Part shown: one piece after another, positions 16,641 to 26,469 of the stretch
Position numbering within the stretch: position 1 is the stretch's first letter
How the letters are laid out: each line of letters opens with the position of its first letter
NCBI GenBank assembly: GCA_964451785.1
Contig: CAYVJG010000014.1
Location: forward strand, 3,112 to 67,111
Direction of reading: 5' to 3'
DNA from: JAJYSO01 sp964451785
GTDB taxonomy: Bacteria; Bacteroidota; Bacteroidia; Flavobacteriales; Flavobacteriaceae
Length of the DNA: 64,000 bases
The notes under the pieces: model-generated
Seen by the model: the letters and a program-made list of their open reading frames with translations, nothing else
Told to the model about the DNA's origin: nothing
Database searches by the model: none
Program-made: the position numbers and the translations under genes

Positions 16641-17786
16641 ATGAAAAAAACGATAAGCTCAATAGCAGCACTTTTTGCTGTTTTCAGTTTAGTATCTTGT
16701 GGAAATAAACAAGAGAACGCACAAAATGCACAAGCCGCGGCAGCAAAGGCTGCGCCGGTGGTAGCTGTAAAAGTACCTACTAAAACTGTTACCACTTACG
16801 AAACATATCCTACGCGTATGCAGGGGATTATTAATAGTGAAGCACGTCCTAAAATTTCAGGATACATCACTGATGTTTTGGTTGACGAAGGACAAAAAGT
16901 CCATAAAGGCGAAGTGTTGTTTAAGCTTGAAACAGCATCTTTGTCTGAAGAAGCTCAAGCAGCAAAAGCTAATATCAATGCCGCTAAGGTTCAAGTTAAT
17001 CAACTAAAACCTTTAGTAGAGAAAGGAATTATTAGTGAAAATCAGTTGACCACTGCTCAAGCTAAATTAAAGCAAACTCAGGCTAGTTATCAAAGTATTA
17101 TTGCTAATATCGGTTATGCTACTATTAAAAGTCCTGTGGATGGTTTTGTAGGGTCTATCCGTATCCGTAAAGGAAACTTGGTAAGCCCATCTAGCGCTCA
17201 GCCTTTAACTACAGTTTCTGATGTTAGTAAAGTTTATGCTTACTTTTCAATGAATGAAAAGGAGTATTTAAACTTTTTAGCAGAAGCTGAAGGAGAAACT
17301 AAAGTTGAAAAAATAGCTAATATGCCAAAAGTGACTTTGATTATGGCTAATGGACAAGCTTATGAGCACCAAGGTACGATTGATGCCATCAACTCGCAAG
17401 TAGATCCGCAAACAGGGGCTATTTCATTTAGAGCTGTTTTTGATAACCCGGAACATTTGTTGTCTAACGGAAGTACGGGGAGTATAAAGTTGCCGCTTTT
17501 ACATAAAAACAAGGTTGTCGTTCCTCAAAAATCTACTTATGAGCGTCAAGGAATTACTTATGTCATGACGATTCAAAAAACAGATAAAGGTACGGTGGTT
17601 AATCCTCAAGCCATAGACGTAACAGGACAAAGTGGTAATTTATTTATTGTAGCTTCAGGATTGAAAGCCGGTCAAGAAATTGCTGCTGAAAGCGTGGCAA
17701 GTTTACGTCCTGGAACCCCTGTTAAGCCAATGGTTAAACCATTTGACAGTATTGCTAAACCCGTGCCAACAGTATTTAAAAATTAA
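16641..17786 (+). CDS. RND efflux periplasmic adaptor (membrane-fusion) lipoprotein
   Basis: 381 residues. Lipobox LVSCG near residue 20, then an AcrA/HlyD fold: first barrel/lipoyl half ARPKISGYITDVLVDEGQKVHKGEVLF near 72-98, a short helical hairpin (SEEAQAAKANINAAKVQVNQL onward), second lipoyl half ATIKSPVDGFVGSIRIRKGNLVSPS near 150-175, then beta-barrel and membrane-proximal domains. It links the inner-membrane pump to the outer-membrane channel encoded downstream. Confidence 0.95.
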   Translation: MKKTISSIAALFAVFSLVSCGNKQENAQNAQAAAAKAAPVVAVKVPTKTVTTYETYPTRMQGIINSEARPKISGYITDVLVDEGQKVHKGEVLFKLETASLSEEAQAAKANINAAKVQVNQLKPLVEKGIISENQLTTAQAKLKQTQASYQSIIANIGYATIKSPVDGFVGSIRIRKGNLVSPSSAQPLTTVSDVSKVYAYFSMNEKEYLNFLAEAEGETKVEKIANMPKVTLIMANGQAYEHQGTIDAINSQVDPQTGAISFRAVFDNPEHLLSNGSTGSIKLPLLHKNKVVVPQKSTYERQGITYVMTIQKTDKGTVVNPQAIDVTGQSGNLFIVASGLKAGQEIAAESVASLRPGTPVKPMVKPFDSIAKPVPTVFKN

Positions 17787-17806
17787 ATCAACAGAACGAG
17801 AACATT

Positions 17807-20800
17807 ATGCTTAAAACCTTTATAGAAAGACCGGTTTTATCAACCGTAATTTCGATCTTAATTGTCATCTTGGGGCTGCTTGGTTTGAGTTCCTTGCCAA
17901 TTACACAATATCCGGATATTGCACCGCCAACCGTAAAAGTGACGGCTATGTATCCTGGTGCCAATGCTGAAACAGTATTGAAGAGTGTGGTTGTCCCAAT
18001 TGAAGAAAAAATTAACGGTGTTGAGGGAATGACTTACCTTACTTCAACAGCTACCAACTCTGGTCAAGCTGAAATCACCGTTTATTTTGAACAAGATATC
18101 GACCCTGATATCGCTGCTGTAAACGTGCAAAACCGCGTGTCTTTGGCTACTCCTGTTTTGCCGCAAGAGGTAAAACAAACCGGGGTAACCACTACAAAAC
18201 AGCAAAATAGTGCTTTGATGTTTGCTTCATTTTATAGCACTAACCCTGAATATGGTGAAACCTATATTGCAAACTACCTTAACATCAATGTCGTGCCGGC
18301 ATTACAACGTGTTAATGGAGTAGGAGCTGTGCAGGTGTTTAGTTCAAAAAACTATTCTATGCGTATCTGGATTAAACCAGATAAATTGGCTTCTTATGGG
18401 CTTGAACCTTCTGATGTAGCAACAGCTATTAATGCACAAAGTCAGGAAGCTGCTGCGGGTACATTAGGCGAAAACAATGGTGAGAGTTTTTCGTATACCA
18501 TTACTTACTCTGGTCGCTTAAATGAAGTTGAGCAATATAAAAATATCATCCTCAAAGCACTTGGTGATGGTGAATACCTCCGCCTAAAAGACGTTGCCGA
18601 TATTGACCTTGGTGCAGAAAACTACGGAGTTGCTTCTAAAACGAGAAACTACCCTAGTGTGGCTATGGCTGTTTTTCAAACAAAAGGCTCTAATGCACAA
18701 GAAATTATTATCAATATCCAAAAGCAATTAAAAGACCTCAAAGCAGATATGCCTGAGGGAATGGATATTTTTATTCCTTATAACACAAATGAGTTCTTAA
18801 CAGCATCTATTGATAAGGTAGTACATACGCTTATTGAAGCCTTTATCTTAGTGTTTTTGGTGGTGTTTATCTTCTTGCAAGATTTGCGCTCTACATTGAT
18901 TCCGGCCATTGCTGTTCCGGTGTCTATTATTGGTACATTCTTCTTCCTGAACTTGTTTGGTTATTCGGTTAACTTGTTAACCTTATTTGCACTCGTTCTG
19001 GCTATTGGTATTGTGGTAGATGATGCTATTGTGGTTGTGGAGGCTGTGCATGCTAAGCTGGATGAAGGGGTAGATAATGCGCGTAAGGCAACTCATACAG
19101 CGATGCATGAAATTGCCGGGGCTATTGTGTCAATTACCTTAGTGATGGCAGCGGTATTTATTCCGGTAACTTTTATCAGTGGACCGACAGGGATATTCTA
19201 TAAACAATTCGGTATCACCTTGATGACGGCCATTGTGATTTCAGCGTTTAATGCGTTGACCTTGAGTCCGGCATTGTGTGCCTTATTTTTAAAACCTCAT
19301 CACGAAGACCACAAAGGCAAAAAGAAAAATTTGATGCAGCGTTTCCACAGCGGATTTAACCGTGGATTTAATGCGACTATTAGTAAATATGCTACATCGC
19401 TTCATTTCTTGTATAAACACAAGTGGATTACACCGGTAGTTATTTTGCTCTCTGCAGGTGGAATTTGGTGGGCGTCAAACGCTGTTCCTACAGGATTTGT
19501 GCCTAATGAAGACCGTGGTATTGTCTTCGTAAACGTCGAGTTGCCTGCAGGTTCGTCTTTAGATAGAACCGTTGATATTAACCGCCAACTATCTGAAAAA
19601 GCACTTCATATTCCTGGTGTTAAAGATTTATCACTCATCTCAGGATTTAGTATGTTGAGTGGACAAGGTAGTAACTTTGGTTTTGGTTTTATCAAACTAG
19701 ACGATTGGAGCAAACGTGAAGAAGATGATAAATCAGTTGATGCTATTACGGCTAAGCTGTACGGTTTAGCAGCGACAATTCCAGGAGCACGTATCCTGTT
19801 TTTTGCACCGCCAAGTATTCCTGGTTACGGTTCGTCATCAGGTTTTGAAGTCAACTTCCTCGACAAATCAGGAGGTAGTTTTGACGAGTTGAGTGCACAA
19901 AATCAACAATTCTTGATGAAGCTCAATCAGCGCCCTGAAATTCAGTATGCCATGTCATCATTTAATACAGGCTATCCACAATATAGCTTAGATATTAATG
20001 TGCCAATCGCCATGGAGTACGGGGTGAATATCAACTCTATTTTTAGAACACTTCAAGGTTATATAGGTGGTATTTACACGGCAGACTTTTCTAAATTTGG
20101 TAAACAATACCGTGTCTATATCCAGGCTGCTCCTGAAGATCGCGCTGATAAATCTGACTTAGATAAAATGTTTGTGCGTACCAGTACCGGCGAAATGGCC
20201 CCTATCACGCAGTTTGTAACTTTAACCCGTACGTATGGACCACAGTCTGTAACGCGTTTTAACTTGTTTAACTCGACTAAAGTTACAGGAGCTGCGGCAC
20301 CGGGATACAGTTCAGGTGATGCTATTGCAGCTATCGAAGATGTAGCGGCTAGCATGCCTAGTAATTATGATATCAGCTATTCAGGATTGACTCGTGAAGA
20401 GGTAAGTGCTTCAGGACAAACAGGTGTCATCTTTGCCTTGGTAATTATTTTTGTTTACTTCCTGCTTTCAGCACAGTACGAAAGTTATTTGTTGCCATTC
20501 TCAATTTTGCTATCGGTGCCGCTAGGTATCTTTGGAGCTTACTTTGTGACCATGTTGATGGGATTAGAAAACAACATTTACTTCCAGATTTCACTGATTA
20601 TGTTGATAGGGTTGCTGGCTAAGAACGCAATTTTGATTGTTGAGTTTGCCCTGCAAAGGCGCAAAAAAGGCGAAAGTATTTTTGATTCAGCTATTGATGG
20701 TGCTAAAGCGCGTTTGCGTCCAATTTTGATGACTTCGTTTGCCTTTATCCTCGGGTTAATGCCTTTGGTGTTGGCATCAGGTGTAGGTGCTGTTGGTAAC

Positions 20801-20965
20801 CGTTCAATCGGTACAGGTGCTGTTGGTGGATTGTTAATAGGAACACTACTTGGTGTCTTTGTAATTCCTATTTTGTATATCTTCTTCCAATGGTTGCAAG
20901 AAAAAGTTTCCGGAGGTCCTAAATTCTCAGCAGAAACAGAAAACAACGCTAATATTGAAGCTTAA
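17807..20965 (+). CDS. RND multidrug efflux pump, AcrB/HAE1 family
   Basis: 1052 residues, the normal size for a proton-driven RND pump. Starts LKTFIERPVLSTVISILIVILGLLGL (TM1). Visible: TQYPDIAPPTVKV, the TM4 segment GIVVDDAIVVVEAVHA with the two adjacent aspartates of the proton relay (near residue 406), PALCALFLKP, and late helices with RLRPILMTSFAFILGLMPLVLASG. It is the middle gene of the tripartite system, 20 bases after the adaptor gene and 5 before the channel gene. The close AcrB relationship predicts hydrophobic drug or bile-like substrates, but specificity cannot be read. Confidence 0.97.
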   Translation: MLKTFIERPVLSTVISILIVILGLLGLSSLPITQYPDIAPPTVKVTAMYPGANAETVLKSVVVPIEEKINGVEGMTYLTSTATNSGQAEITVYFEQDIDPDIAAVNVQNRVSLATPVLPQEVKQTGVTTTKQQNSALMFASFYSTNPEYGETYIANYLNINVVPALQRVNGVGAVQVFSSKNYSMRIWIKPDKLASYGLEPSDVATAINAQSQEAAAGTLGENNGESFSYTITYSGRLNEVEQYKNIILKALGDGEYLRLKDVADIDLGAENYGVASKTRNYPSVAMAVFQTKGSNAQEIIINIQKQLKDLKADMPEGMDIFIPYNTNEFLTASIDKVVHTLIEAFILVFLVVFIFLQDLRSTLIPAIAVPVSIIGTFFFLNLFGYSVNLLTLFALVLAIGIVVDDAIVVVEAVHAKLDEGVDNARKATHTAMHEIAGAIVSITLVMAAVFIPVTFISGPTGIFYKQFGITLMTAIVISAFNALTLSPALCALFLKPHHEDHKGKKKNLMQRFHSGFNRGFNATISKYATSLHFLYKHKWITPVVILLSAGGIWWASNAVPTGFVPNEDRGIVFVNVELPAGSSLDRTVDINRQLSEKALHIPGVKDLSLISGFSMLSGQGSNFGFGFIKLDDWSKREEDDKSVDAITAKLYGLAATIPGARILFFAPPSIPGYGSSSGFEVNFLDKSGGSFDELSAQNQQFLMKLNQRPEIQYAMSSFNTGYPQYSLDINVPIAMEYGVNINSIFRTLQGYIGGIYTADFSKFGKQYRVYIQAAPEDRADKSDLDKMFVRTSTGEMAPITQFVTLTRTYGPQSVTRFNLFNSTKVTGAAAPGYSSGDAIAAIEDVAASMPSNYDISYSGLTREEVSASGQTGVIFALVIIFVYFLLSAQYESYLLPFSILLSVPLGIFGAYFVTMLMGLENNIYFQISLIMLIGLLAKNAILIVEFALQRRKKGESIFDSAIDGAKARLRPILMTSFAFILGLMPLVLASGVGAVGNRSIGTGAVGGLLIGTLLGVFVIPILYIFFQWLQEKVSGGPKFSAETENNANIEA

Positions 20966-20970
20966 GAAAT

Positions 20971-22389
20971 ATGAAAAGTTTATATAAAATCTTATTAGTC
21001 CCAGCCGCAGTCGTAACGATGCAATCGTGTTTTGTGGCTAAGGATTATGAACAACCTGAAGTTGTTGAGCAGGAATACTATCGCACTGATAGTATTCCGC
21101 AAGACAGCTTGAATATGGCTAATGTCTCTTGGCGAGATATTTTTACTGACCCATTGTTACAGAACTATATTGATTCAGCATTAGTTAATAATATTGATAT
21201 CCGTATTGCTCTACAACAAATCCAAGCAGCTCAAGCTTATGTAAAACAAGGTAAGGCGGGTTATTTACCAACCTTATCAGCTGGTGCTAATTACACCTTG
21301 AGCTACCCTTCAAAAAACGGCCAACAAGGTGCGATGTTAGCCCAATTAGGAAGAGATCATGCACAAATCTTTGAACTCTCTGCTAACTTGTCATGGGAAG
21401 CTGATGTTTGGGGTAAAATTAGAAGTCAAAAACGCGCTTTTGATGCTTCATACCTTCAAACAGTAGCGGCACATAAAGCCGTTAAAACGCAGTTAATAGC
21501 AGGTATTGCTTCTGCTTATTATCAGTTATTGGCCATCGATGAGCAAATTGATGTAACTAATCAAACTATTGCTACACGTAAAAAGAGCTACGAAACGACT
21601 AAAGCGCTTCAAGATGCTGGTATTACCGGGATCACTACTGTAGCAGTTGAGCAAACTAAAGCGCAATACATTAACGCTCAAGGATTGCTTATTGATTTAC
21701 AAAAACAAGCTCGCGTGTTAGAAAACACCATTTGCTTGTTGATGGGTGAGGCGCCACATTCAATTGCCCGTACTGATCTTGATGACCAACATATCACCAC
21801 AAAGCTCAAAGTGGGTGTGCCTATGCAATTGTTGAGCAACCGTCCTGATGTCATTGCTGCCGAGCTTAACTATCGACAAACTTTTGAAATGACTAACGTA
21901 GCTCGTGCTAATTTTTATCCTTCTCTAACTATTGGGGCTACAGGAGGTATTCAATCCTTAGAAATTGAAAATTGGTTTAACGCTAATTCTTTATTTGCTA
22001 ATATTCTTGGTGGTTTGACAGCCCCTATTTTCAATGGTCGTAAAATCCGTACACAATACGAAGTGGCTCAAGTGCAACAAGAGCAGGCACGATTGAATTT
22101 TAAAGGCACTATTTTAACGGCTAGTAAAGAGGTTTCAGATGCTCTTTATGCTTATCAAGCTGCCACTCAAAAGATAGATTTAAAAATACAAGAGCGAGCA
22201 CTTTTACAACAAGCTGTTGAAGATTCTCAAGCTTTGTTGACCAGTGGTTATAACAACTTTAGTTATTTAGAGGTGTTAAGTGCTCAACAAAATGCGTTGA
22301 GTTCAAGTTTACAGGTTATCAATGCTCGTGTTAATCAATTGAATAGTATGGTTACTTTATACCAAGCCTTAGGTGGCGGTTGGAGATAA
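20971..22389 (+). CDS. TolC/OprM-type outer-membrane efflux lipoprotein
   Basis: 472 residues. Leader ends in the lipobox VTMQSC (cysteine near residue 20). The sequence shows the internal duplication of the outer-membrane factor family: two copies of a long helix-strand-helix unit, with GYLPTLSAGANYTLSY (about 97) and FYPSLTIGATGGIQ (about 310) as the equivalent strand starts, and VPMQLLSNRPDVIAAELNYRQ near 280, a common NodT-type motif. Last gene of the efflux operon; a good terminator follows. Confidence 0.95.
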   Translation: MKSLYKILLVPAAVVTMQSCFVAKDYEQPEVVEQEYYRTDSIPQDSLNMANVSWRDIFTDPLLQNYIDSALVNNIDIRIALQQIQAAQAYVKQGKAGYLPTLSAGANYTLSYPSKNGQQGAMLAQLGRDHAQIFELSANLSWEADVWGKIRSQKRAFDASYLQTVAAHKAVKTQLIAGIASAYYQLLAIDEQIDVTNQTIATRKKSYETTKALQDAGITGITTVAVEQTKAQYINAQGLLIDLQKQARVLENTICLLMGEAPHSIARTDLDDQHITTKLKVGVPMQLLSNRPDVIAAELNYRQTFEMTNVARANFYPSLTIGATGGIQSLEIENWFNANSLFANILGGLTAPIFNGRKIRTQYEVAQVQQEQARLNFKGTILTASKEVSDALYAYQAATQKIDLKIQERALLQQAVEDSQALLTSGYNNFSYLEVLSAQQNALSSSLQVINARVNQLNSMVTLYQALGGGWR

Positions 22390-22415
22390 TTGTACCCTTT
22401 ATAATGTTTGTTTAC

Positions 22416-22450
22416 ACCCAGATGGATCGCAAGGTTCATTTGGGTTTTTT
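22416..22450 (+). terminator. terminator of the efflux operon
   Basis: ACCCAGATG and CATTTGGGT form a stem followed by TTTTT, about 27 bases after the channel gene stop. Confidence 0.85.
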
Positions 22451-22464
22451 CATTATATCCTAAT

Positions 22465-22885
22465 GGTAACTATTTAGCTACTTTGAAAAACTGATATTGA
22501 ACCCACTCCGGGGTTCGTGAGCTATTTGCTTCTAGCCCATAGCTACACTACGTTTGCTATGGGTTAATCACATTAAACTCCTACGGAGTTTCCTCAAATC
22601 TACCTTGCAATCGTAAACTCTTTTTAGAGACAGTATCGAGGAAAAATTGCATTCCGGGAAGAACCTTATTTTTACACCCGTAGAATTAATGCCGTATGGA
22701 TAAATTATACCTACAAAAAATATTATAAATCGGGCTAAAAAATAATTCTAATTGGTATAAGCTCTCAATTGATTTTTCAAAAATGGAATCGGAACTCAGT
22801 GAAATCCAATATTTGTAAAAAATCAAACTTCTCCCGCGCTCTTCACGTCTCCAAAAGAGACAACCCCACCTGCTGAATAGTTACC
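22465..22885. repeat. hairpin-rich element, copy C
   Basis: Bounded by inverted ends GGTAACTATTTAGC (22465-22478) and GCTGAATAGTTACC (22872-22885), 13 of 14 matching. Inside, in order: hairpin GAACCC/GGGTTC (22499-22516); hairpin CCCATAGC/GCTATGGG with a 12-base loop (22536-22563); GGGTTAATCACATTAAA; hairpin AAACTCC/GGAGTTT (22575-22591). The same order occurs in copies A (29.2 kb) and B (48.5 kb), but with different stem sequences. A copy of the small nested element lies at 22681-22760. No coding sequence is apparent. Confidence 0.7.
22681..22760 (-). repeat. small nested element, short form
   Basis: Reverse-strand relative of the elements at 48865-48989 and 58771-58898: on the minus strand it begins TATACCAATTAGAATTATTT and ends CCATACGGCATTAA, lacking about 50 internal bases present in the other two copies. 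It lies inside hairpin-rich element C. Confidence 0.75.
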
Positions 22886-22910
22886 CATAATGATTAAATT
22901 GATACTATCC

Positions 22911-25900
22911 CTAAAAATAGGCTTTCAATTGCACGCTTCCTGTGTGTATGGTTGAGGAGCCTTGACTTTTTCGCCCGTTATAAGACAGGTTGAGGTCCAA
23001 ATAAGCTGTGATTTTCTTTTGAAACAGCACTTGCCATGTAAAATTTTGGTCGGGTTGTAAGCCTTCTAATAATTCATAAGCTACTGGCGAGAATGGGTTG
23101 CCGTCATATTTGTTATAAATGTAATTTAAACTGCCATTGATACTGTATTTAGCCGCTTTAGCAAAATGGAAATTCAATCCTATCTTTTGTTGCGTTAAAG
23201 TTTCTTCTTGACCGATTTGATTTTGTCGATTTCGGTATTGATAATACACTTCAAATCTGGTGTTAGGATTAAGGATAAACGTGATTTCAGGACGTAATTT
23301 AAGGCCGTCAATGCGGTAATTTCTGTTTTCAAAACTCTCTGATTGGCTCGATGAATGGTCAATGCTACTCAACCAATTAATCAACCAGCTCAGCCCTAAT
23401 TTGTGCCTAATTTCGAGCTGATGACTTTCTAAAGACATAGATTGCAAGCCGGTAGAAAATAAACTTTTAGATGTCGAATTGAGATAGGTGTAAATGCTGC
23501 TAAAATGCTGTTTCCCTCTGTTGAAATACAAACTGTTTCTAAAATTGCTGTTTACCGCTAATTCTTCACCTGAGGAGTGAAAAGGATTTAAATTAAAAGC
23601 ATTGCCTTCGCGTTTCGTTTTGCGATTGACAATATAGGAAGTTTGATTAAAAAAATGTCCTAACCAACTCTTCTTAGCTTTACCTTGATTGAGTTGTTGA
23701 AAATTAAAGGTAACAATTTGACTAAAACTGTTTTGCCGCGTCCTGATATAAATGCGATTGGGCAATAACACACGAATGTATTTAGCCTGATCTGGGAAGG
23801 GCGAAATTTCAAACTCACCTAAATCCTGTACGCCATCATTGTTATAGTCAATCCAAGTGTATTGACCTTGCCCCGGTTCTACTTCCATATAGGTGTACTC
23901 TTGTTGAGGTAAGGTGCCGCTGGTGGTTTCGTAGGTTGTGTTGAGGGCAACGAGTTTGTCAAATAAATACTGCTGATAGAGGAGGCGGGAATTTAGAGAT
24001 TTTTCATTTTGCTCCTCATCATCTACACGGTGTACTTGGCGGTAATTGACGTAAATGGACAAATTAGTAGTTTCCGATTGTAAAGCCTGGGCTTTGAGGT
24101 AGTAACTATCTGCATAGCTCACACGCGTCAATTGATTTGTTCTTACACTGTCTGTAATGCGGTGCTTATAGCCAATTTCAGCATATACTTTTGTACTATC
24201 ACCTATACCTGTGAATAGATTATAACTTTGATAACGCTGACTAAAGGGCGTTAATTGATGAGTGGAGCTCGTATTTTCGGTTTGTTGATTGTTTTCTGTA
24301 GTATATCTAATTCCTGACCAAAGCGGATCGTAATGGTAAATGGCCTCAGCTTGTAGTCGTCCAAAGGTAGAAGTGTAAAGCTGACCGTCGCTATGTAAAA
24401 TACTTGCGTTTACTGCTGTGCTCAGCTCTCCAAAATTTAAATTAGAATTTAAAACATGACGCGTGCCAGAATATGTATTCCCAAAATCTAAGTGCTGCAG
24501 GTGATAACGTGCAAAACCGTGTTGTGGACTGAGGTATTCTACGCCGGCGTCAATGAGTAGCTGATCGCCTTCGGGAATTTCTTGAGCTAAGCTGTCCTGA
24601 GGGGCGTTTAAGCTATCTGATTGAGTGTATACTGAATTTGAGGTTCCAATATTCCAATCGCGATTAAATTCGACATTGTACAAAGGTTCAATGCTTGAAA
24701 AATCAGATTGGATGTAATCTATTTTAGCAAAAGAGTTGATTTGACTTTGTGCAGTGTTGGTGTACAAACGCTGTTTAAGGTCTAGGTGTCCTGCAAATCC
24801 GCTGTTATTGCCATCGTCTAGATCAGAAAATAAGTTTTCATCGCGATTGCTGCCTGCCAGTTCAAAGTTTATTGCTGTTTTATCTGATGGCTTATAACTT
24901 CCATTGATAACGGCTAATTGCAATTTTTGGGGAGCGAAGAGTTGAGTGATAGGTGCATATTCTCCTTGAGGAATGCCATTAATGGGGCTTACGTATTCAT
25001 AAATAGGGGTGATGCTGGTACGATTAACCAGTTTGTAATTGCCTTGATTTGGGCCTACAAGGCTAAATTTTACACGATACAAGTCATCTTGTGGATTGGT
25101 TGAATACACAAAAACTTCATGACCATTGATTGTATCTTTTTTGTAGAGCACTTTGTTTTCAGCAAAATCATCGCTAATGGCGCTTGGTGCCGTCATGTGT
25201 TGGGGGTCATCACCAGCATCGGCGAGGATAAACTTTTGAGTGTCGTTTAAGGTTTGTTGTAAAGGTTGATTACGCAAGTCATTTTCACTGTATATAAATC
25301 CACCTATGGTCCATTTATCACTGTGAAATTGTACCCCTCCTGTCGCAATGATTCGCGCATAATTGCGGTCGGCATATTGAAATTCAACAGTGATGCGCGA
25401 GTTAGCGGTAATCGGGAAGGTAGGATTAAACCGTATCTCTCCCGCATTGTAATCAATCACATAATCTTCGTGTTCACCGCGCTTCAGTTGAATTCCGTTG
25501 ACATACACTTTTTCACTCCCTGAAACCACTAGGGCATACAACTCTCCATTAGGGCCCGACAGGCGATAAGGGCCTTGGTTGCCATCTTGTCCCATAATTT
25601 CATTGCGTGTATAAACCCCGCGTACAAGTCCGCCGGCAGCAAAAATTTCTGTTTGATTTCCGTCGGGATTTAAAGTAGCTTTAACCGAAATACCTTGAAT
25701 TTTTTTCTGATAATTGGCAAAATAAGATTGCTGTTCTTCTAAATCGATATCGCCACCTCTGACGGCCCAATTTTGACTGTATAATTCAATAAAAATTTGA
25801 TCAAATTCATTTAAGTTTTGCGAATAACCGCCTTGTTGAATCGGAATATTGGCATCTTGAATGGAAGCTCTTAAGTTGACCTTAGGCGCTATTTTTCCAG

Positions 25901-26399
25901 TAATTTGTAAGTCTAATTTTGAATCTAATACCGCATTTTGATTGGTGCCGGCAGTCATGCCTCGTGAAATGCTTCCACTGGTGTTTAACCCGTCAAATGG
26001 GGTGAAATCGCTACTGGGCTTGTTGTCTTGTTGAGCTAAATTATATAATCCTTTACGATTATAATCATGGTGAACAATTTGCTGAGGGTCAAATTGCTGA
26101 TAGGTTTGGGTGATAAAAGAAGGGTAATGTCGGTAACTGATTTGAAGCGAATCGAATTGGCTTAGTAAACGATCATCGGGATAAAACACCGCTTTTCCAA
26201 AATCAACCTGATAAGCTGCTGTTGAAATAGAATCACCAGCTGTTGAATAGACCGCAAATCCAAATGGATTGATACTGACAGTATCTAAGGTGATGCTATC
26301 TTGTACAGGATAAGTTTTTTTTACCAATAACGGATTCGACTCTTGGGCAAAAGCCACAAAAGGGAAACACAACCAAACTAAAAATCCTAACCTTTGCAT
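22911..26399 (-). CDS. large predicted outer-membrane protein of unknown function
   Basis: 1162 residues, not assigned to a named family. A signal peptide (MQRLGFLVWLCFPFVAFAQ) is followed by ~120 residues with paired strands, then a region rich in short beta-strands (GLNTSGSISRGMTAGTNQ, IDLEEQQSYFANYQKKIQG, VYVNGIQLKRGEHEDYVIDYNAGEIRFNPTFPI...). The NG-x-Q-L-x-G...YVIDY...I-x-F block (about 300-325) recurs in Bacteroidota surface proteins that assemble filaments or barrels. From about residue 450 on, alternating aromatic strands (e.g. QLEIRHKLGLSWLINWL, RFEVYYQYRNRQNQ) and the terminal strand ending in QLKAYF look like a large outer-membrane beta-barrel. It is a single gene; its start codon lies in an inverted repeat. 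Not SprA, which is about twice as long. Confidence 0.75.
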   Translation of the reverse strand: MQRLGFLVWLCFPFVAFAQESNPLLVKKTYPVQDSITLDTVSINPFGFAVYSTAGDSISTAAYQVDFGKAVFYPDDRLLSQFDSLQISYRHYPSFITQTYQQFDPQQIVHHDYNRKGLYNLAQQDNKPSSDFTPFDGLNTSGSISRGMTAGTNQNAVLDSKLDLQITGKIAPKVNLRASIQDANIPIQQGGYSQNLNEFDQIFIELYSQNWAVRGGDIDLEEQQSYFANYQKKIQGISVKATLNPDGNQTEIFAAGGLVRGVYTRNEIMGQDGNQGPYRLSGPNGELYALVVSGSEKVYVNGIQLKRGEHEDYVIDYNAGEIRFNPTFPITANSRITVEFQYADRNYARIIATGGVQFHSDKWTIGGFIYSENDLRNQPLQQTLNDTQKFILADAGDDPQHMTAPSAISDDFAENKVLYKKDTINGHEVFVYSTNPQDDLYRVKFSLVGPNQGNYKLVNRTSITPIYEYVSPINGIPQGEYAPITQLFAPQKLQLAVINGSYKPSDKTAINFELAGSNRDENLFSDLDDGNNSGFAGHLDLKQRLYTNTAQSQINSFAKIDYIQSDFSSIEPLYNVEFNRDWNIGTSNSVYTQSDSLNAPQDSLAQEIPEGDQLLIDAGVEYLSPQHGFARYHLQHLDFGNTYSGTRHVLNSNLNFGELSTAVNASILHSDGQLYTSTFGRLQAEAIYHYDPLWSGIRYTTENNQQTENTSSTHQLTPFSQRYQSYNLFTGIGDSTKVYAEIGYKHRITDSVRTNQLTRVSYADSYYLKAQALQSETTNLSIYVNYRQVHRVDDEEQNEKSLNSRLLYQQYLFDKLVALNTTYETTSGTLPQQEYTYMEVEPGQGQYTWIDYNNDGVQDLGEFEISPFPDQAKYIRVLLPNRIYIRTRQNSFSQIVTFNFQQLNQGKAKKSWLGHFFNQTSYIVNRKTKREGNAFNLNPFHSSGEELAVNSNFRNSLYFNRGKQHFSSIYTYLNSTSKSLFSTGLQSMSLESHQLEIRHKLGLSWLINWLSSIDHSSSQSESFENRNYRIDGLKLRPEITFILNPNTRFEVYYQYRNRQNQIGQEETLTQQKIGLNFHFAKAAKYSINGSLNYIYNKYDGNPFSPVAYELLEGLQPDQNFTWQVLFQKKITAYLDLNLSYNGRKSQGSSTIHTGSVQLKAYF

Positions 26400-26417
26400 C
26401 AGTAAATTAAACTGATG
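26397..26417 (-). promoter_or_regulatory. inverted repeat over the start codon of the large outer-membrane gene
   Basis: On the minus strand: CATCAGT, seven bases, ACTGATG; the last three bases are the ATG. Perfect 7-bp arms. In the mRNA the start codon would be paired, which could limit translation. Confidence 0.45.
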
Positions 26418-26469
26418 TATATTACAAATATTTTATAAACTGTCAATAAACTGTTAATCTGTTTTTAGA

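Noticed and set aside
22499..22591. tRNA-like or CRISPR-like hairpins
   Set aside because: Stems of 6-8 bp with GGGTTC resemble a T-arm, but there is no cloverleaf order, no acceptor stem or anticodon arm, and the hairpins are not regularly spaced repeats.
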